Below are positions 51,299 to 62,282 of a stretch of 64,000 nt of DNA, piece by piece. A program made the position numbers and the translations under genes. The stretch comes from Thermochromatium tepidum ATCC 43061. Lineage in GTDB: Bacteria > Pseudomonadota > Gammaproteobacteria > Chromatiales > Chromatiaceae. The stretch spans positions 419,501 to 483,500 of the forward strand of contig NZ_CP039268.1 in the NCBI RefSeq assembly GCF_009664085.1, given 5' to 3'. The notes below the pieces were generated by a model. It had not been told where the DNA came from, did not search any database, and saw only the letters and a list, made by a program, of their open reading frames with translations. The first letter of the stretch is position 1. The number at the start of each line of letters is the position of its first letter.

Positions 51299-53124
51299 GC
51301 GCGCGTCCTCCCCGCGCCCTTCGTCTTGGAGGCCCCGGCACCAGTGCGGTCGCGGGGCGACCGGGCGCGCGTCATCAGCCACCAGGTCAGGGCGAGCAGG
51401 GCACCGATCCATACATTGCCACCGAGGACATAGATGAAGAGCCAGCCCCAGGAGATGGACCCCTCCGGGCCCGGGGCAGTGGGCTGCGGTGGAGGCGCGA
51501 AATCGAAGTTCAGGACACCGGGTTCGGGCTTGACCTCGATGGGCTCGCCGGTCAGGCCAAGCCCCATGAAGTGGCTGGTGACCTGATATTCGCCGGGCTG
51601 CTGAATCGGGATCTTGACGGTCAGTGGGAAGCGTTTGCCCTTGGTGATCTCGACGACCTCGGTCCAGCCCTCGGGTCCGCGGGCGAGCAGATAGCCAGAT
51701 AGGCTGCTCGGATCGACCAGATCGGGCTCGGCCCTGAGCTGCAACAGCATGGCCGCTTGCGGGTCGGCCTCGCTCGGTTGTTTGCGCTCATAGTTGATCC
51801 CCAGTGGCGCGCCCTTGATCTTCAGGTGTCGGCTGAGCTGGCGCTGGAAGCTGCCGCCGTCGATGACGAAATCTAGACGATAGAACCCGGGCGTCAGCCG
51901 CTGGGTCTCGAGGAGGGTCGAAAAACGTGCATTGGCGGCATCGAGCACCATGATCCGTTCGTCCGTCGCCAGGGTCTGATCCCCCGGGGTGGGTGGGGCG
52001 AGACCCGCTTCGGTGGCAGGAATGGCCCCCGAGGCCGGCTGCGGCAGGGGCGTTTCGGGCGCCGAGGTGACGATGACCTTGGCGCTGAGCACCCCAACCA
52101 CCTCGGGCCGGGTGACCTGCTGATTGTGATCGGTGAGCCAGCTTTCGAGTTTGGGTGACTCGCCGAGCCCGACTGCATTCGGGACAGGGGCGACCTCGAT
52201 GCCGAGATCGGTCAGGATCACGACCCGGTTGTCCGGATCCTCGACGCCGCGGATCCGCCACTGACCGGGTTTGGGGTTGGAGATCGTCACCAAGTCATAG
52301 CCGGCCTCGCTGCGCCAGACCACCCCAGGCGCAGGCCGATCGGCGCGGATACGCTCGCCGTCGGGTGTCGTCAACTGGCTTTGACCGCCCTCGGGGCGAA
52401 AGGCGAGCAGCGTGAATTCCCGGACCTGGTCGTCGATCTGAAAGCGATTGCCCTGGATCGGCACCGTGGTCGGCGGGGCGCTCTGTTCGAGCACGCGCAA
52501 GAAGACACGCTGTAGCAGGGCAGCCTCCTGGACGATCTCCATCCAGCCTCCGGTCTGGGTCGCGAGCAGCCGCATGAGCGGCTCATCGATCTGATCGGAG
52601 AGACCGATGGGGTGGACCTTGACACCCATGGACCTGAGCGACTCGATCTGCTCGGTGAGGATACGCTCGCGCGAGGCGGCACTGTCTGCTGGATCCTTGG
52701 AGACATCGACCAGTCCGTCGGTCAGGAGGATCAGATGGCGCTCGCCCTCGGGCGGGGCCTTGCTCCAGTCCTGGGTTGCTGTCCGGATGGCGCCCTCGAT
52801 GTCGGTGAAGAGTCCGCGCGAATGGATGCGCGTTAGGCGCCCGGCGAGCTGCTTCTTCCAAGCCGCATCGACCTGGGCTGGCGCCACCAGAACCTCGGTC
52901 TGCTCGGCGAACAGCCAGACGCCGCAGATGGAGCCTGGAGGGATGAGCTCGTTGACGATCTGCAAGGCCGGCACGCGCAGATTCCGCGGATCGGTCTGAC
53001 GCATGCTGCCTGAGACATCGATGACTAACCGGACATCGGGTGGCGCCGCCAGCGCGATCTGGACCGCAATCGACCACAGCAGTGCGAGTGCGGCCAGGAA
53101 TCGCCGTTGGTTCAAGGGAGCCAC
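51295..53124 (-). CDS. Von Willebrand factor A domain protein, exported and membrane-anchored
   Basis: The 609 residues comprise a signal peptide (residues ~8-27), a VWA domain with a MIDAS motif DVSGSM (Asp36) and LILLTDGLVD, a middle part of beta-sandwich type, and a C-terminal membrane helix (GWLFIYVLGGNVWIGALLAL) with a short basic cytoplasmic tail. This gives a periplasmic metal-dependent adhesion or sensing domain tied to the inner membrane. GTG 53124 overlaps the end of the histidine kinase gene by 13 bases; TTG 53115 is an alternative. The role is unknown, but coupling to a two-component pair suggests envelope signalling. Confidence 0.82.
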   Translation of the reverse strand: MAPLNQRRFLAALALLWSIAVQIALAAPPDVRLVIDVSGSMRQTDPRNLRVPALQIVNELIPPGSICGVWLFAEQTEVLVAPAQVDAAWKKQLAGRLTRIHSRGLFTDIEGAIRTATQDWSKAPPEGERHLILLTDGLVDVSKDPADSAASRERILTEQIESLRSMGVKVHPIGLSDQIDEPLMRLLATQTGGWMEIVQEAALLQRVFLRVLEQSAPPTTVPIQGNRFQIDDQVREFTLLAFRPEGGQSQLTTPDGERIRADRPAPGVVWRSEAGYDLVTISNPKPGQWRIRGVEDPDNRVVILTDLGIEVAPVPNAVGLGESPKLESWLTDHNQQVTRPEVVGVLSAKVIVTSAPETPLPQPASGAIPATEAGLAPPTPGDQTLATDERIMVLDAANARFSTLLETQRLTPGFYRLDFVIDGGSFQRQLSRHLKIKGAPLGINYERKQPSEADPQAAMLLQLRAEPDLVDPSSLSGYLLARGPEGWTEVVEITKGKRFPLTVKIPIQQPGEYQVTSHFMGLGLTGEPIEVKPEPGVLNFDFAPPPQPTAPGPEGSISWGWLFIYVLGGNVWIGALLALTWWLMTRARSPRDRTGAGASKTKGAGRTRA

Positions 53125-53795
53125 AGCTCGAAACAGCCTCCGGGCAGGTGATGGCCGTTGCGCAACTGGATTCGACCCTGACGCGCGCCGTTTCGGTGCA
53201 ATTGGGCGATCCGGGAGGCAAAATAGAGTCCGAGCTGGGTACGGCCCGGGTTGAGGCTATCCCCCTGCCGACCCGTCCCGTATTCCAGCAGGTTGAGAAG
53301 GGCGGGTGGAAAACCTACACCATCGTCCTCGACGCGGATCACCAGGAAATCGTCCTCCTGATCTGCGCTGATTTCGATCTGTGAGCGAGCGTAGCGCCGG
53401 GCGTTGCCGATGGTGCTGTCGAGCACGCCGCGCACCAGCTCGAGGTCGAAATAGCCCTCGAGATCTGGGTCGCAGCGACAGCTCAATTCAAGGTCCAGTG
53501 TCCGGCACACCGACAGGTTCTCGGCGACGACCTCCTCGAGGAAGTCGGCGAGATTGTTGACGGTCACGCGCATGGCCAGTTGACGTTGACCGAGCTTGTA
53601 GAGTGTCAGGAGCTGGATGAGGTTGTTGTTGGCGCGGCGGGCCTCATGCTGGAGCAGGCTGGCCTGGCGCGGGTTGGCGATATGGTTGTCGGGATTGTTG
53701 ATCAGATCCTCGAGATTGGTCAGGATCAGACTGAGCGAATTCTTGATGTCATGGATCGATGAAGCGAGGATGTCGGAGAAGTCCAGGCTATCCAT
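53112..53795 (-). CDS. Soluble histidine-kinase-like protein
   Basis: The 227 residues have no membrane helix or sensor domain. His15 lies in ASSIHDIKNSLSLI, an H-box, followed by a dimerisation helix pair and an HATPase domain with the N box DSTIGNARRYA, G1 VEDDGVGFP and G2 GLYFASRIAQLH. It should act with the response regulator encoded four bases upstream. ATG 53795 begins MDSLDFSDIL. Confidence 0.87.
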   Translation of the reverse strand: MDSLDFSDILASSIHDIKNSLSLILTNLEDLINNPDNHIANPRQASLLQHEARRANNNLIQLLTLYKLGQRQLAMRVTVNNLADFLEEVVAENLSVCRTLDLELSCRCDPDLEGYFDLELVRGVLDSTIGNARRYARSQIEISADQEDDFLVIRVEDDGVGFPPALLNLLEYGTGRQGDSLNPGRTQLGLYFASRIAQLHRNGARQGRIQLRNGHHLPGGCFELWLP

Positions 53796-53799
53796 CGGC

Positions 53800-55419
53800 T
53801 TAACCCTTAGTGGTGGTGAGTTTGCGCAGACGTGCATTCACATCCGCGAGCCGCCAGTCGTCGGGCGCCAGTGACTGGACGCGGTCGATATAGCAACGCA
53901 CGGTTCGCAGTCCCTCTTCGGTGACGCCCCGGCGCTCCATGTACATGAGGATGGCCTTGGCGGCATTGAGATTGATGGTCTTGTTGCCCGGCATCTCGTT
54001 GGCGGCCTGGGTCAAGAGCTGGATGGCCGCCTCGAACTCGCCTTGCTTGATCAGGCGCACACCCTCGTTGTTGGTCTTGACGACGTCGCGTTGCACCTCT
54101 TGGATGGCTGTCTCGGCATCATAATCCAGACCGGATTCCTGGCACAGTTGCACGACCCGGTTCAGGGTCTCGTCATCGTCGTGATTGTTGGCGATGACCT
54201 GGCGCAGGAGCGCCGTGGCCTTGTCGGCGCGCCCGAGTCCGGCATAGGTCTTGGCCATCTCGAGCGCGTGCTCAGACGCATGGACCGTCTCGTTGAGCTG
54301 CGCGAGCACCTGCTCGGCCTCGGCGAGCGCAGCCTCGGCGCCGGCCTTGTCGCCCTGGCGGGTCTTGACCAGCGCAGTGGCGCTCGCCGCGTAGAAGCTA
54401 GCCTCAGGCCGATCGGGGAAGACCTTGTTGATCTCGGCTGTAACCTTCAGGGCCTCATCGTACTTGCCGTTGGCCGATTTGCTGTTGGCCAGTCCAGCGA
54501 AGAGCGCCGGGTGGTTGAGGACCGAATGCTTGGCCAGGGTCACCGCCTGCTCATAGGCGCCCTCGGCGATCTCGGTATGACCGTTGTTTAGCGCGAGCTC
54601 GCCGAGGGTGTGTTGGCGCTGGATGCCGCGCGGCGAGAGCCGGACGGCGAGGCGCAGCGTCTCTTCGGCCTCAGCGAACCGACGCTTGGCCACCTGAGTC
54701 TTGGCCAGCCAGTCATAGGCGGCGATGAAGTTGGGTTCCTGCTCGGTCAGATGCCGGAAGGTCTCTAGCGCCTGATCGTATTGTTTTCTCTGGAACTGGA
54801 TCTTGCCGATCCCGAGCCTTGCCCAGGGCATCTCGCGGATGGCCAGCACCTGTTCCAGGGTGGCCATGGCCTCGTCGAGTCGGCTCGAGTCGATGCAGAG
54901 CTCGCTCTTGAGCTTGAGCAGCTCGCCGAGATTGCGTGGCTTGGCAGCGATCAGGGCATCAAGCTCGCGAATCGCCGCCGCGGTGTCCTTGGCCATGAGT
55001 GCTTCATTGACCTTGGTCAGATCGGCCTTGCGTTCGAAGAGCTTGGTCAGGCGGGTCCGCAAGAGCTCCTTGGTGAAGGGCTTGGAGAGATAGCTGTCGG
55101 GGGCATACTCAACGGCACCCATCACCATCTCACGTGTGTTCTCGGCCGTGATCATGATGAAGATGGTGTCAACGCCGATGAGCCGACGATGACGGGCCTC
55201 TTCGAGCACCTGCTGGCCGTCCTTGCCGGGGCCGAGATTGTAGTCGCACAGGATGACGTCGAAGTGCTTGTTCTGGAGCTTGGCGATCGCCTCCTTGCCG
55301 TTGTTGGCCTGATCGATGCGGGTGACCCCGAGTGAGATCAGGATACCCTTGATCGCCGAACGCATGTCGGCGAAATCATCGACGACCAGAAAGCTCTTGG
55401 CTGTAAAGGCGTCCGCCAT
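53800..55419 (-). CDS. Response regulator with C-terminal TPR region
   Basis: The 539 residues start with a receiver domain (1-125): acidic pair Asp14-Asp15, phosphoacceptor Asp59 in VILCDYNLGPGKDG, Thr in MITAENT and Lys in YLSKPFT. The rest is a series of TPR-like repeats (for example AKTQVAKRRFAEAEETLRLA), giving a protein-binding platform rather than a DNA-binding output. It lies 23 bases after purD and four before the kinase. Confidence 0.9.
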   Translation of the reverse strand: MADAFTAKSFLVVDDFADMRSAIKGILISLGVTRIDQANNGKEAIAKLQNKHFDVILCDYNLGPGKDGQQVLEEARHRRLIGVDTIFIMITAENTREMVMGAVEYAPDSYLSKPFTKELLRTRLTKLFERKADLTKVNEALMAKDTAAAIRELDALIAAKPRNLGELLKLKSELCIDSSRLDEAMATLEQVLAIREMPWARLGIGKIQFQRKQYDQALETFRHLTEQEPNFIAAYDWLAKTQVAKRRFAEAEETLRLAVRLSPRGIQRQHTLGELALNNGHTEIAEGAYEQAVTLAKHSVLNHPALFAGLANSKSANGKYDEALKVTAEINKVFPDRPEASFYAASATALVKTRQGDKAGAEAALAEAEQVLAQLNETVHASEHALEMAKTYAGLGRADKATALLRQVIANNHDDDETLNRVVQLCQESGLDYDAETAIQEVQRDVVKTNNEGVRLIKQGEFEAAIQLLTQAANEMPGNKTINLNAAKAILMYMERRGVTEEGLRTVRCYIDRVQSLAPDDWRLADVNARLRKLTTTKG

Positions 55420-55442
55420 CTCGGTCTGCTCGTTGTCCTAGC

Positions 55443-56732
55443 TCAAGTTCGGGATCCTTCGCGCGCGATGGCGCGATAGCCGATGTCATGGCGACAGAAG
55501 GCCCCGGTCCAGTGGATGCGGTCAACGCCCTGATAGGCCAGCCGCTGGGCCTCGGCCACAGTGGCGCCGAGCGCCGTGACGCACAGCACGCGCCCGCCGT
55601 TGGTCAGGATGGCGTCGCCCTCGCGCCTGGTCCCGGCATGAAAGACCTTGGCCAGCGTCAAGGGTACCGTATCCAGGCCACGGATGACATGCCCCCGGTC
55701 ATAATCGTCCGGATAGCCGCCGGCGGCCATCACCACGCCGAGCGCGGCGCGGGCGTCCCAGTCGGCCCTGACCTGGTCGAGTCGCCCGTCGAGCGCGGCC
55801 AGACAGAGTTCGACCAGGTCGGACCGAAGCCGCATCAGGAGCGGCTGGGTCTCGGGGTCGCCGAGGCGACAGTTGAACTCCAGCACCCTGGGCGTTCCAT
55901 CCGCTCCGATCATGAGCCCGGCATAGAGAAAGCCCAGATAGGGCCGACCCTCGGTGGCCAGACCGGCGACCGCAGGCTCCATCACCTCGCGTAGGATGCG
56001 CTCGTGGATCTCGGGTGTGACGACGGGGGCGGGCGAATAGGCACCCATACCCCCGGTGTTCGGACCGCGATCGCCGTCATCGCGCGCCTTGTGGTCTTGG
56101 GAGGAGGCCAACGGCAGGATGTGCCGGCCATCGACCATGGCGATGAAGCTCGTCTCCTCGCCGTCGAGGAACGCCTCGATCACGACGCGCGCCCCGGCAC
56201 GTCCGAACCGTCCACCCAGCATGTCGCGCACGGCGGACTCGGCCGTGGCCTGGTCGTGCGCGAGGATCACGCCCTTGCCGGCGGCCAGCCCGTCGGCCTT
56301 GACCACCACGGGCGCGCCGACCTGACGCAGATAGTCAAGCGCCGGCTCCAGTTCGGTGAAGATGCCATAGTCGGCGGTCGGGATGCCGTGGCGGCGTAGG
56401 AAATCCTTGGCAAACGCCTTGGAGCCTTCGATCTGGGCCGCGGCCCGGCGCGGTCCGAAACAGGCCAGACCCGCCTCGGCGAAGGCGTCGGCCAGGCCCA
56501 GTACCAGCGGCGCCTCGGGGCCCACGATGGTCAGATCGATCGATTCGCGGCGCGCGAACTCGACCAATCCGGCGATGTCGTCGGCGGCGATGGCGACGTT
56601 CTCCACACCGGGTTCGGTCTCCGTACCGCCATTACCAGGCGCCACGAACACCTGCTCGGCCAGGGGGGATTGGGCCGCCTTCCAGGCTAGTGCGTGCTCG
56701 CGCCCACCACTGCCTACAATCAAGATCTTCAT
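55443..56732 (-). CDS. purD: Phosphoribosylamine-glycine ligase PurD
   Basis: PurD adds glycine to phosphoribosylamine in purine synthesis. From ATG 56732 it has 429 residues, as in E. coli. It begins [18 protein letters not shown] and shows the ATP-grasp motifs [27 protein letters not shown] and [13 protein letters not shown]. Its ATG overlaps the stop of the lpxA-like gene (ATGA). Confidence 0.97.
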   Translation of the reverse strand: MKILIVGSGGREHALAWKAAQSPLAEQVFVAPGNGGTETEPGVENVAIAADDIAGLVEFARRESIDLTIVGPEAPLVLGLADAFAEAGLACFGPRRAAAQIEGSKAFAKDFLRRHGIPTADYGIFTELEPALDYLRQVGAPVVVKADGLAAGKGVILAHDQATAESAVRDMLGGRFGRAGARVVIEAFLDGEETSFIAMVDGRHILPLASSQDHKARDDGDRGPNTGGMGAYSPAPVVTPEIHERILREVMEPAVAGLATEGRPYLGFLYAGLMIGADGTPRVLEFNCRLGDPETQPLLMRLRSDLVELCLAALDGRLDQVRADWDARAALGVVMAAGGYPDDYDRGHVIRGLDTVPLTLAKVFHAGTRREGDAILTNGGRVLCVTALGATVAEAQRLAYQGVDRIHWTGAFCRHDIGYRAIAREGSRT

Positions 56733-57547
56733 CGCTCGTCTATTGCTCCACTCTGGGGTTGGGTCGCCTCGCGCGCGAAGGATACGATACCGCGCCGGCT
56801 GGCACGGATGAAGGCGAGGATCCGCGCGGTCTCGGGTCCGGGGTATTCGGCCTCGGCGCGCGCTAGACCCTCCTCCAGGCGCAGACCAGAACGCAGGATC
56901 AGGCGATAGACCTGTTTGATGCGTGTGCGCTGCGCCTGACTGAAACCATGACGCCTCAGGCCAACCACATTGAGCCCGATCAGACGCGCACGCTGACCGG
57001 CGGCAAGCAGATAGGGCGGCACATCCTGGGCCACGCCGGTCACACCACCGATCATGACATAGGACCCGATACGGCAGAATTGATGGACCGCGACCTGCCC
57101 GGACAAAAAACAATGATCGCCGACCTCGACATGCCCGGCCAGGGTCGCGGTGTTGGCGAAAATATTGTGGTCGCCGACGATGCAATCGTGTCCGGCATGG
57201 CTGAAGGCCATCCAATAATTGTGGTTGCCGATCCGGGTGCCGTCCTCGGACTTGACCCCGCCGCTGATGTTGACGCACTCCTTAAAGTGATTGTGATCGC
57301 CGATGATCAGCGGTCGCGCCTTCTCGGGCGTAAAACGCAGATCCTGCGGCTCGGACCCCAGGGTCGCGCCGTGACAGACGCGGTTGTAGGCCCCCATCCG
57401 GGTGACGCCGAAGATACGCACATGGCTCTCGATCCGGCAGCCCTCGCCGACGACGGCCCCGGATTCGATGATCGAATAGGGCCCGATCGTCACGCTCTCG
57501 TGCACCTGGGCACCGTCCTCGATGATGGCTGTTGGGTGGATACGCAT
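56729..57547 (-). CDS. lpxA: UDP-GlcNAc O-acyltransferase, LpxA-like
   Basis: LpxA-type enzymes put the first acyl chain on UDP-GlcNAc for lipid A. The 272 residues form a left-handed beta helix of hexapeptide repeats; the catalytic His is in [14 protein letters not shown], and [30 protein letters not shown] and [13 protein letters not shown] match LpxA closely. The genomic place is unusual: between purH and purD rather than in lpxD-fabZ-lpxA-lpxB. It may be the only or a second LpxA; chain length specificity cannot be read. Confidence 0.85.
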   Translation of the reverse strand: MRIHPTAIIEDGAQVHESVTIGPYSIIESGAVVGEGCRIESHVRIFGVTRMGAYNRVCHGATLGSEPQDLRFTPEKARPLIIGDHNHFKECVNISGGVKSEDGTRIGNHNYWMAFSHAGHDCIVGDHNIFANTATLAGHVEVGDHCFLSGQVAVHQFCRIGSYVMIGGVTGVAQDVPPYLLAAGQRARLIGLNVVGLRRHGFSQAQRTRIKQVYRLILRSGLRLEEGLARAEAEYPGPETARILAFIRASRRGIVSFAREATQPQSGAIDER

Positions 57548-57637
57548 CTTTTGGGGCTCCAGCAGTCAGCTTCCAGCGACCAGCTGACAGTCGGGGTGCA
57601 CTGACTGGAGGCAGAGCGCTGGAGGCCGATCGCTGAA

Positions 57638-59185
<1,548 letters not shown>

Positions 59186-59310
59186 CGGATGGTCCGGATT
59201 CCATGGGTTTAGGGATAGGGCTTCGCGAGGCGTTCGGGATCGAGGTGCGACGACTTGGTTGCGATCAGGCAACATTCGCCGCCTTGACCCCATGGATTTT
59301 AGGACAGACC

Positions 59311-59619
59311 TCAACGGTCGAGGCCGTGGGCCTTGAGCCGTTTGCGCAGCGTATTGCGCGTCAGGCCGAGGAGGCGCGCCGCCTGGCTGAGATTGCCCCG
59401 GGTGTGGTGCAGCACCAGCTCGAACAGCGGGCGTTCGACCTCCTGCATGACCAGATCGTAGAGATCCTCGATCTCGTGTCCGGCCATGTGGGTGAGATAG
59501 GCCTCGACGGCGGCGCGCACGCACTGGCTCAGGGGTGCGGCGTGCCGATGATCGTCGGGGGCGAGTCCGGTCACTGCTGGTGGCAGTTCAAATGGGGTGG
59601 GCACGGCCTCACTCGTCAT
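59311..59619 (-). CDS. fis: DNA-binding protein Fis
   Basis: Fis bends DNA and regulates rRNA, recombination and growth-phase genes. The 102 residues have a flexible N-terminus and the conserved C-terminal helix-turn-helix [23 protein letters not shown] 59619 overlaps the dusB stop (ATGA), the dusB-fis operon known in enterobacteria. Confidence 0.95.
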   Translation of the reverse strand: MTSEAVPTPFELPPAVTGLAPDDHRHAAPLSQCVRAAVEAYLTHMAGHEIEDLYDLVMQEVERPLFELVLHHTRGNLSQAARLLGLTRNTLRKRLKAHGLDR

Positions 59620-60632
59620 GGTCGGGCGTAATCGTCGTGGTCTCGATCGAGGAAAGCAAGCGCAAGCCGGAGTTGCTCGCTCGCCGACTCGATTGTGTTG
59701 ATGGTATCCCGGAAGCGCGCCGCGCCAGGCAGATGCCGGCAGTACCAAGCGATGTGCTTGCGCGCGATCCGCACCCCGGCGTAATCGCCATGGAAGGCAT
59801 AGAGCGATTCGAGATGTTCTCTCAGGATGTCTTTGATCCAGTGGCGTGGCGCATTCGGCGATTCAGACGGATGCACAGGCCCGGAGGCCAGCCCAGCGGC
59901 GATGTCGCCGAAGATCCAGGGGCGTCCCTGGGCCGCGCGGCCGATCATGATAGCATCCGCTCCCGTGTAGTCCAGGACGCGGCGGGCATCTTGCGCCGAG
60001 GCGATGTCGCCGTTGGCGATGAGCGGGATGTCCACGAAGGCGCGGATGGCACGGAGTGTGTCGTATTCAGCCGGGGTCCCATAGGTGCAGGCACGGGTGC
60101 GTCCATGCACGGTCAGGGCGGCGATGCCCGACTCGCGCGCGATCCGGGCGATGCGCACGGCGTTGCGCTCCGCGGGTGACCATCCGGTGCGGATCTTGAG
60201 CGTTACCGGCACTGCGACGGCCGCGACCACGGCCTCCAGGATGCGCGCCACGCGCGTCTCGTCGCGCAGCAGGGCCGAACCGGCAGCGACACGGCACACC
60301 TTCTTGGCCGGACAGCCCATGTTGATGTCGATGATGTGCGCGCCCAGCTCGACGTTGAGCCGCGCGGCCTCGGCCATTTGGGCAGGGTCGGACCCGACGA
60401 TCTGCGCCGAGATCGGTCCCGACTCGTCGCGATAGTCGAGCCGGCGCAGCGACTTGCGACTGCCCCAGAGCGCGGTGTTGGCGGCGACCATCTCGGCCAC
60501 GGCCAGTCCGGCGCCGAGTCGCCGGCATAGTGTGCGGAACGGGCGGTCGGTGATCCCGGCCATGGGGGCCAGGATCAGGTTGTTGGCGAGCCGATGGGGG
60601 CCGATCTGGAAGGGGCGGATCAAGGTGGACAC
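59616..60632 (-). CDS. dusB: tRNA-dihydrouridine synthase DusB
   Basis: DusB is an FMN enzyme reducing uridine 17 of tRNA. The 338 residues begin with GTG 60632 (VSTLIRPFQIGPHRLANNLI) and show APMAGITDRPFR, INMGCPAKKV with the catalytic Cys, TVHGRTRAC and IANGDIAS. The frame stays open upstream without similarity. It forms an operon with fis. Confidence 0.95.
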   Translation of the reverse strand: MSTLIRPFQIGPHRLANNLILAPMAGITDRPFRTLCRRLGAGLAVAEMVAANTALWGSRKSLRRLDYRDESGPISAQIVGSDPAQMAEAARLNVELGAHIIDINMGCPAKKVCRVAAGSALLRDETRVARILEAVVAAVAVPVTLKIRTGWSPAERNAVRIARIARESGIAALTVHGRTRACTYGTPAEYDTLRAIRAFVDIPLIANGDIASAQDARRVLDYTGADAIMIGRAAQGRPWIFGDIAAGLASGPVHPSESPNAPRHWIKDILREHLESLYAFHGDYAGVRIARKHIAWYCRHLPGAARFRDTINTIESASEQLRLALAFLDRDHDDYARP

Positions 60633-60817
60633 GGATGTTTCTTTCTCGTGGACGTGGCCGCACGCATCGACGTATCGGAATTTGAACAACGGCGGGTCTT
60701 TATCAAGGTTACACGGATTTAACCCCGAGTGCCTGGGACGTTCGGACATCCACTTGTTTGACGTGGAGCGAGGACATCGATATGTCGCCGGGTACGCTGT
60801 ACCTGCATGGAGATGGG

Positions 60818-61150
60818 TTAGGTGAAGCTTTGCAGGATGTCGAGTTCGGTCAGCTGCTCGGTGCGCACACCAACAAAGCGGACGATTGGCGTGAGCTCAT
60901 CGGGAACGACGCGGTTGTCGGCGCCCGTGTCGTCTCGGAAGTAGTAGAGCGCCATGTCGCTGGTACCGACGTTGATCAGAAAATAGTGCGTGGCCTTGTT
61001 ACCGTAGGTGGCGTTGTTGCCGTAGGCATCGAGAAAGCTCGCCACCGTCACGACCTCATCGGTGCTGGCTGCGGCGTTGCGCACCACGAAAAGGCCCTTG
61101 CCGTAGTCGTCCTTCGCCGTCTCGAGGTGGTGGGTAAACTCGACGGCCAC
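60818..61150 (-). CDS. Hypothetical protein, 110 residues
   Basis: A small, acidic, soluble protein starting at GTG 61150, 12 bases after prmA, in the same direction. Composition is normal (NYFLINVGTSDMALYYF-type beta strands, span near residues 55-72). I recognise no family. Its codon use resembles its neighbours and it fills the gap between prmA and dusB, so it is probably real. About 185 bases without a gene separate it from dusB. Confidence 0.55.
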   Translation of the reverse strand: MAVEFTHHLETAKDDYGKGLFVVRNAAASTDEVVTVASFLDAYGNNATYGNKATHYFLINVGTSDMALYYFRDDTGADNRVVPDELTPIVRFVGVRTEQLTELDILQSFT

Positions 61151-61162
61151 ACCGGTAGGCGA

Positions 61163-62038
61163 TCATCGGCGTCCCGAGATCAAGGCCCAATCGTCGCGGA
61201 TACGCGGTGCAGCGAGCCTCACGCGCTCGGCATAGGCGGCACTGACCGACTCGACCTGCCCGGTGAGCACGCCCGAGAGCACCAGATCGCCGCCTGGAAC
61301 CAGCATCGCACTCAGACGCGGCGCCAGCGCGATCAGCGGGCCGGCGAGGATGTTGGCCAGCACGACATCGACGCTCGGATCGGTGAACGACTCGGGCGCG
61401 AAGATCTCCAGCCGGTCGAGCACGCCATTGGCCAGCGCATTGTCGTGCGTGGCCGTGAGCGCCTGGGGATCGTGATCGACCGCGATGGCGCGCGCGGCGC
61501 CGAGCTTGAGTGCGGCGATGGCCAGAATCCCCGAGCCGCAGCCGAAGTCGAGCACGGTCTTGCCGGCCAGATCCGCACCGTCGAGCCATTCCAGACAGAG
61601 CGCCGTGGTCGCATGATGCCCGGTGCCGAAGGCCAGCCCCGGATCGAGCGCCACGACCACACCCTCGGGGTCGCCGGGCGGCTGACCATGCGGACAGACC
61701 CACAGCCGCCGACCGAAGCGGGTCGGCTTGAAGGTCTCGAGCCAGACGCGCTCCCAGACCTGATCCTCGATGCGCTGGATGCACGGGCGTTCACCGAGAC
61801 GCGCGGTCAGGTCCAGCGCCAGACGCTCGACCCGGGCCGCGCTCTCCGGATCGCTCTCAAACAGCGCCGTAATCGTCACCACCGACCACAGCGGCGTCTC
61901 GCCCGGACCCGGTTCGAGCTGCGGCTCGTCGCCCGCGTCGCCGAGCGTGACCGAGAGTGCCCCGGCCAGTTCCAGGTAATGTTCAAAGTCATCCGCCTGA
62001 TCGCGCGGAACATCGAAGGCAAGTTGTAGCCAGGGCAT
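61163..62038 (-). CDS. prmA: Ribosomal protein L11 methyltransferase PrmA
   Basis: PrmA trimethylates ribosomal protein L11. The 291 residues have an N-terminal substrate-binding domain (PWLQLAFDVPRDQADDFE), the family block DPGLAFGTGHHATTALCL, the SAM-binding VLDFGCGSGILAIAALKLGA and NILAGPL. prmA upstream of dusB-fis is the E. coli order. Confidence 0.96.
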   Translation of the reverse strand: MPWLQLAFDVPRDQADDFEHYLELAGALSVTLGDAGDEPQLEPGPGETPLWSVVTITALFESDPESAARVERLALDLTARLGERPCIQRIEDQVWERVWLETFKPTRFGRRLWVCPHGQPPGDPEGVVVALDPGLAFGTGHHATTALCLEWLDGADLAGKTVLDFGCGSGILAIAALKLGAARAIAVDHDPQALTATHDNALANGVLDRLEIFAPESFTDPSVDVVLANILAGPLIALAPRLSAMLVPGGDLVLSGVLTGQVESVSAAYAERVRLAAPRIRDDWALISGRR

Positions 62039-62198
62039 GAAGTCGGACCAGGGTTGGGTGCGACGATCAAAGCGCGCGATTGTAGCCTGTTCGGCTGTCG
62101 GCGTTCAGTGCCGTATCGAGCGCATGGCGGAAGTCGCAACATCGACAGGCGCCGCGACCGTCCCCGAGACAGGGCGAAGACTTCGGAATATTAACAAG

Positions 62199-62227
62199 TT
62201 GCGATCGACCAATGCGCTCGGGATAAT
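62199..62227 (+). promoter_or_regulatory. Predicted promoter of the pnt operon
   Basis: TTGCGA (62199-62204), 17 bases, GATAAT (62222-62227), 56 bases before the pntAA start. AATGCGC/GCGCATT around the -10 forms an inverted repeat that could be an operator. Confidence 0.45.
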
Positions 62228-62282
62228 GCGCGCATTTTGCCGCCCAGGGGGTGGCACACCACAACAGGGGCGAATCGTTAGC

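Noticed and set aside
57565-57588. GTCAGCT/AGCTGAC hairpin between purH and the lpxA-like gene
   Set aside because: A 7-bp stem with a 10-base loop and no T-run; a terminator or attenuator cannot be supported.
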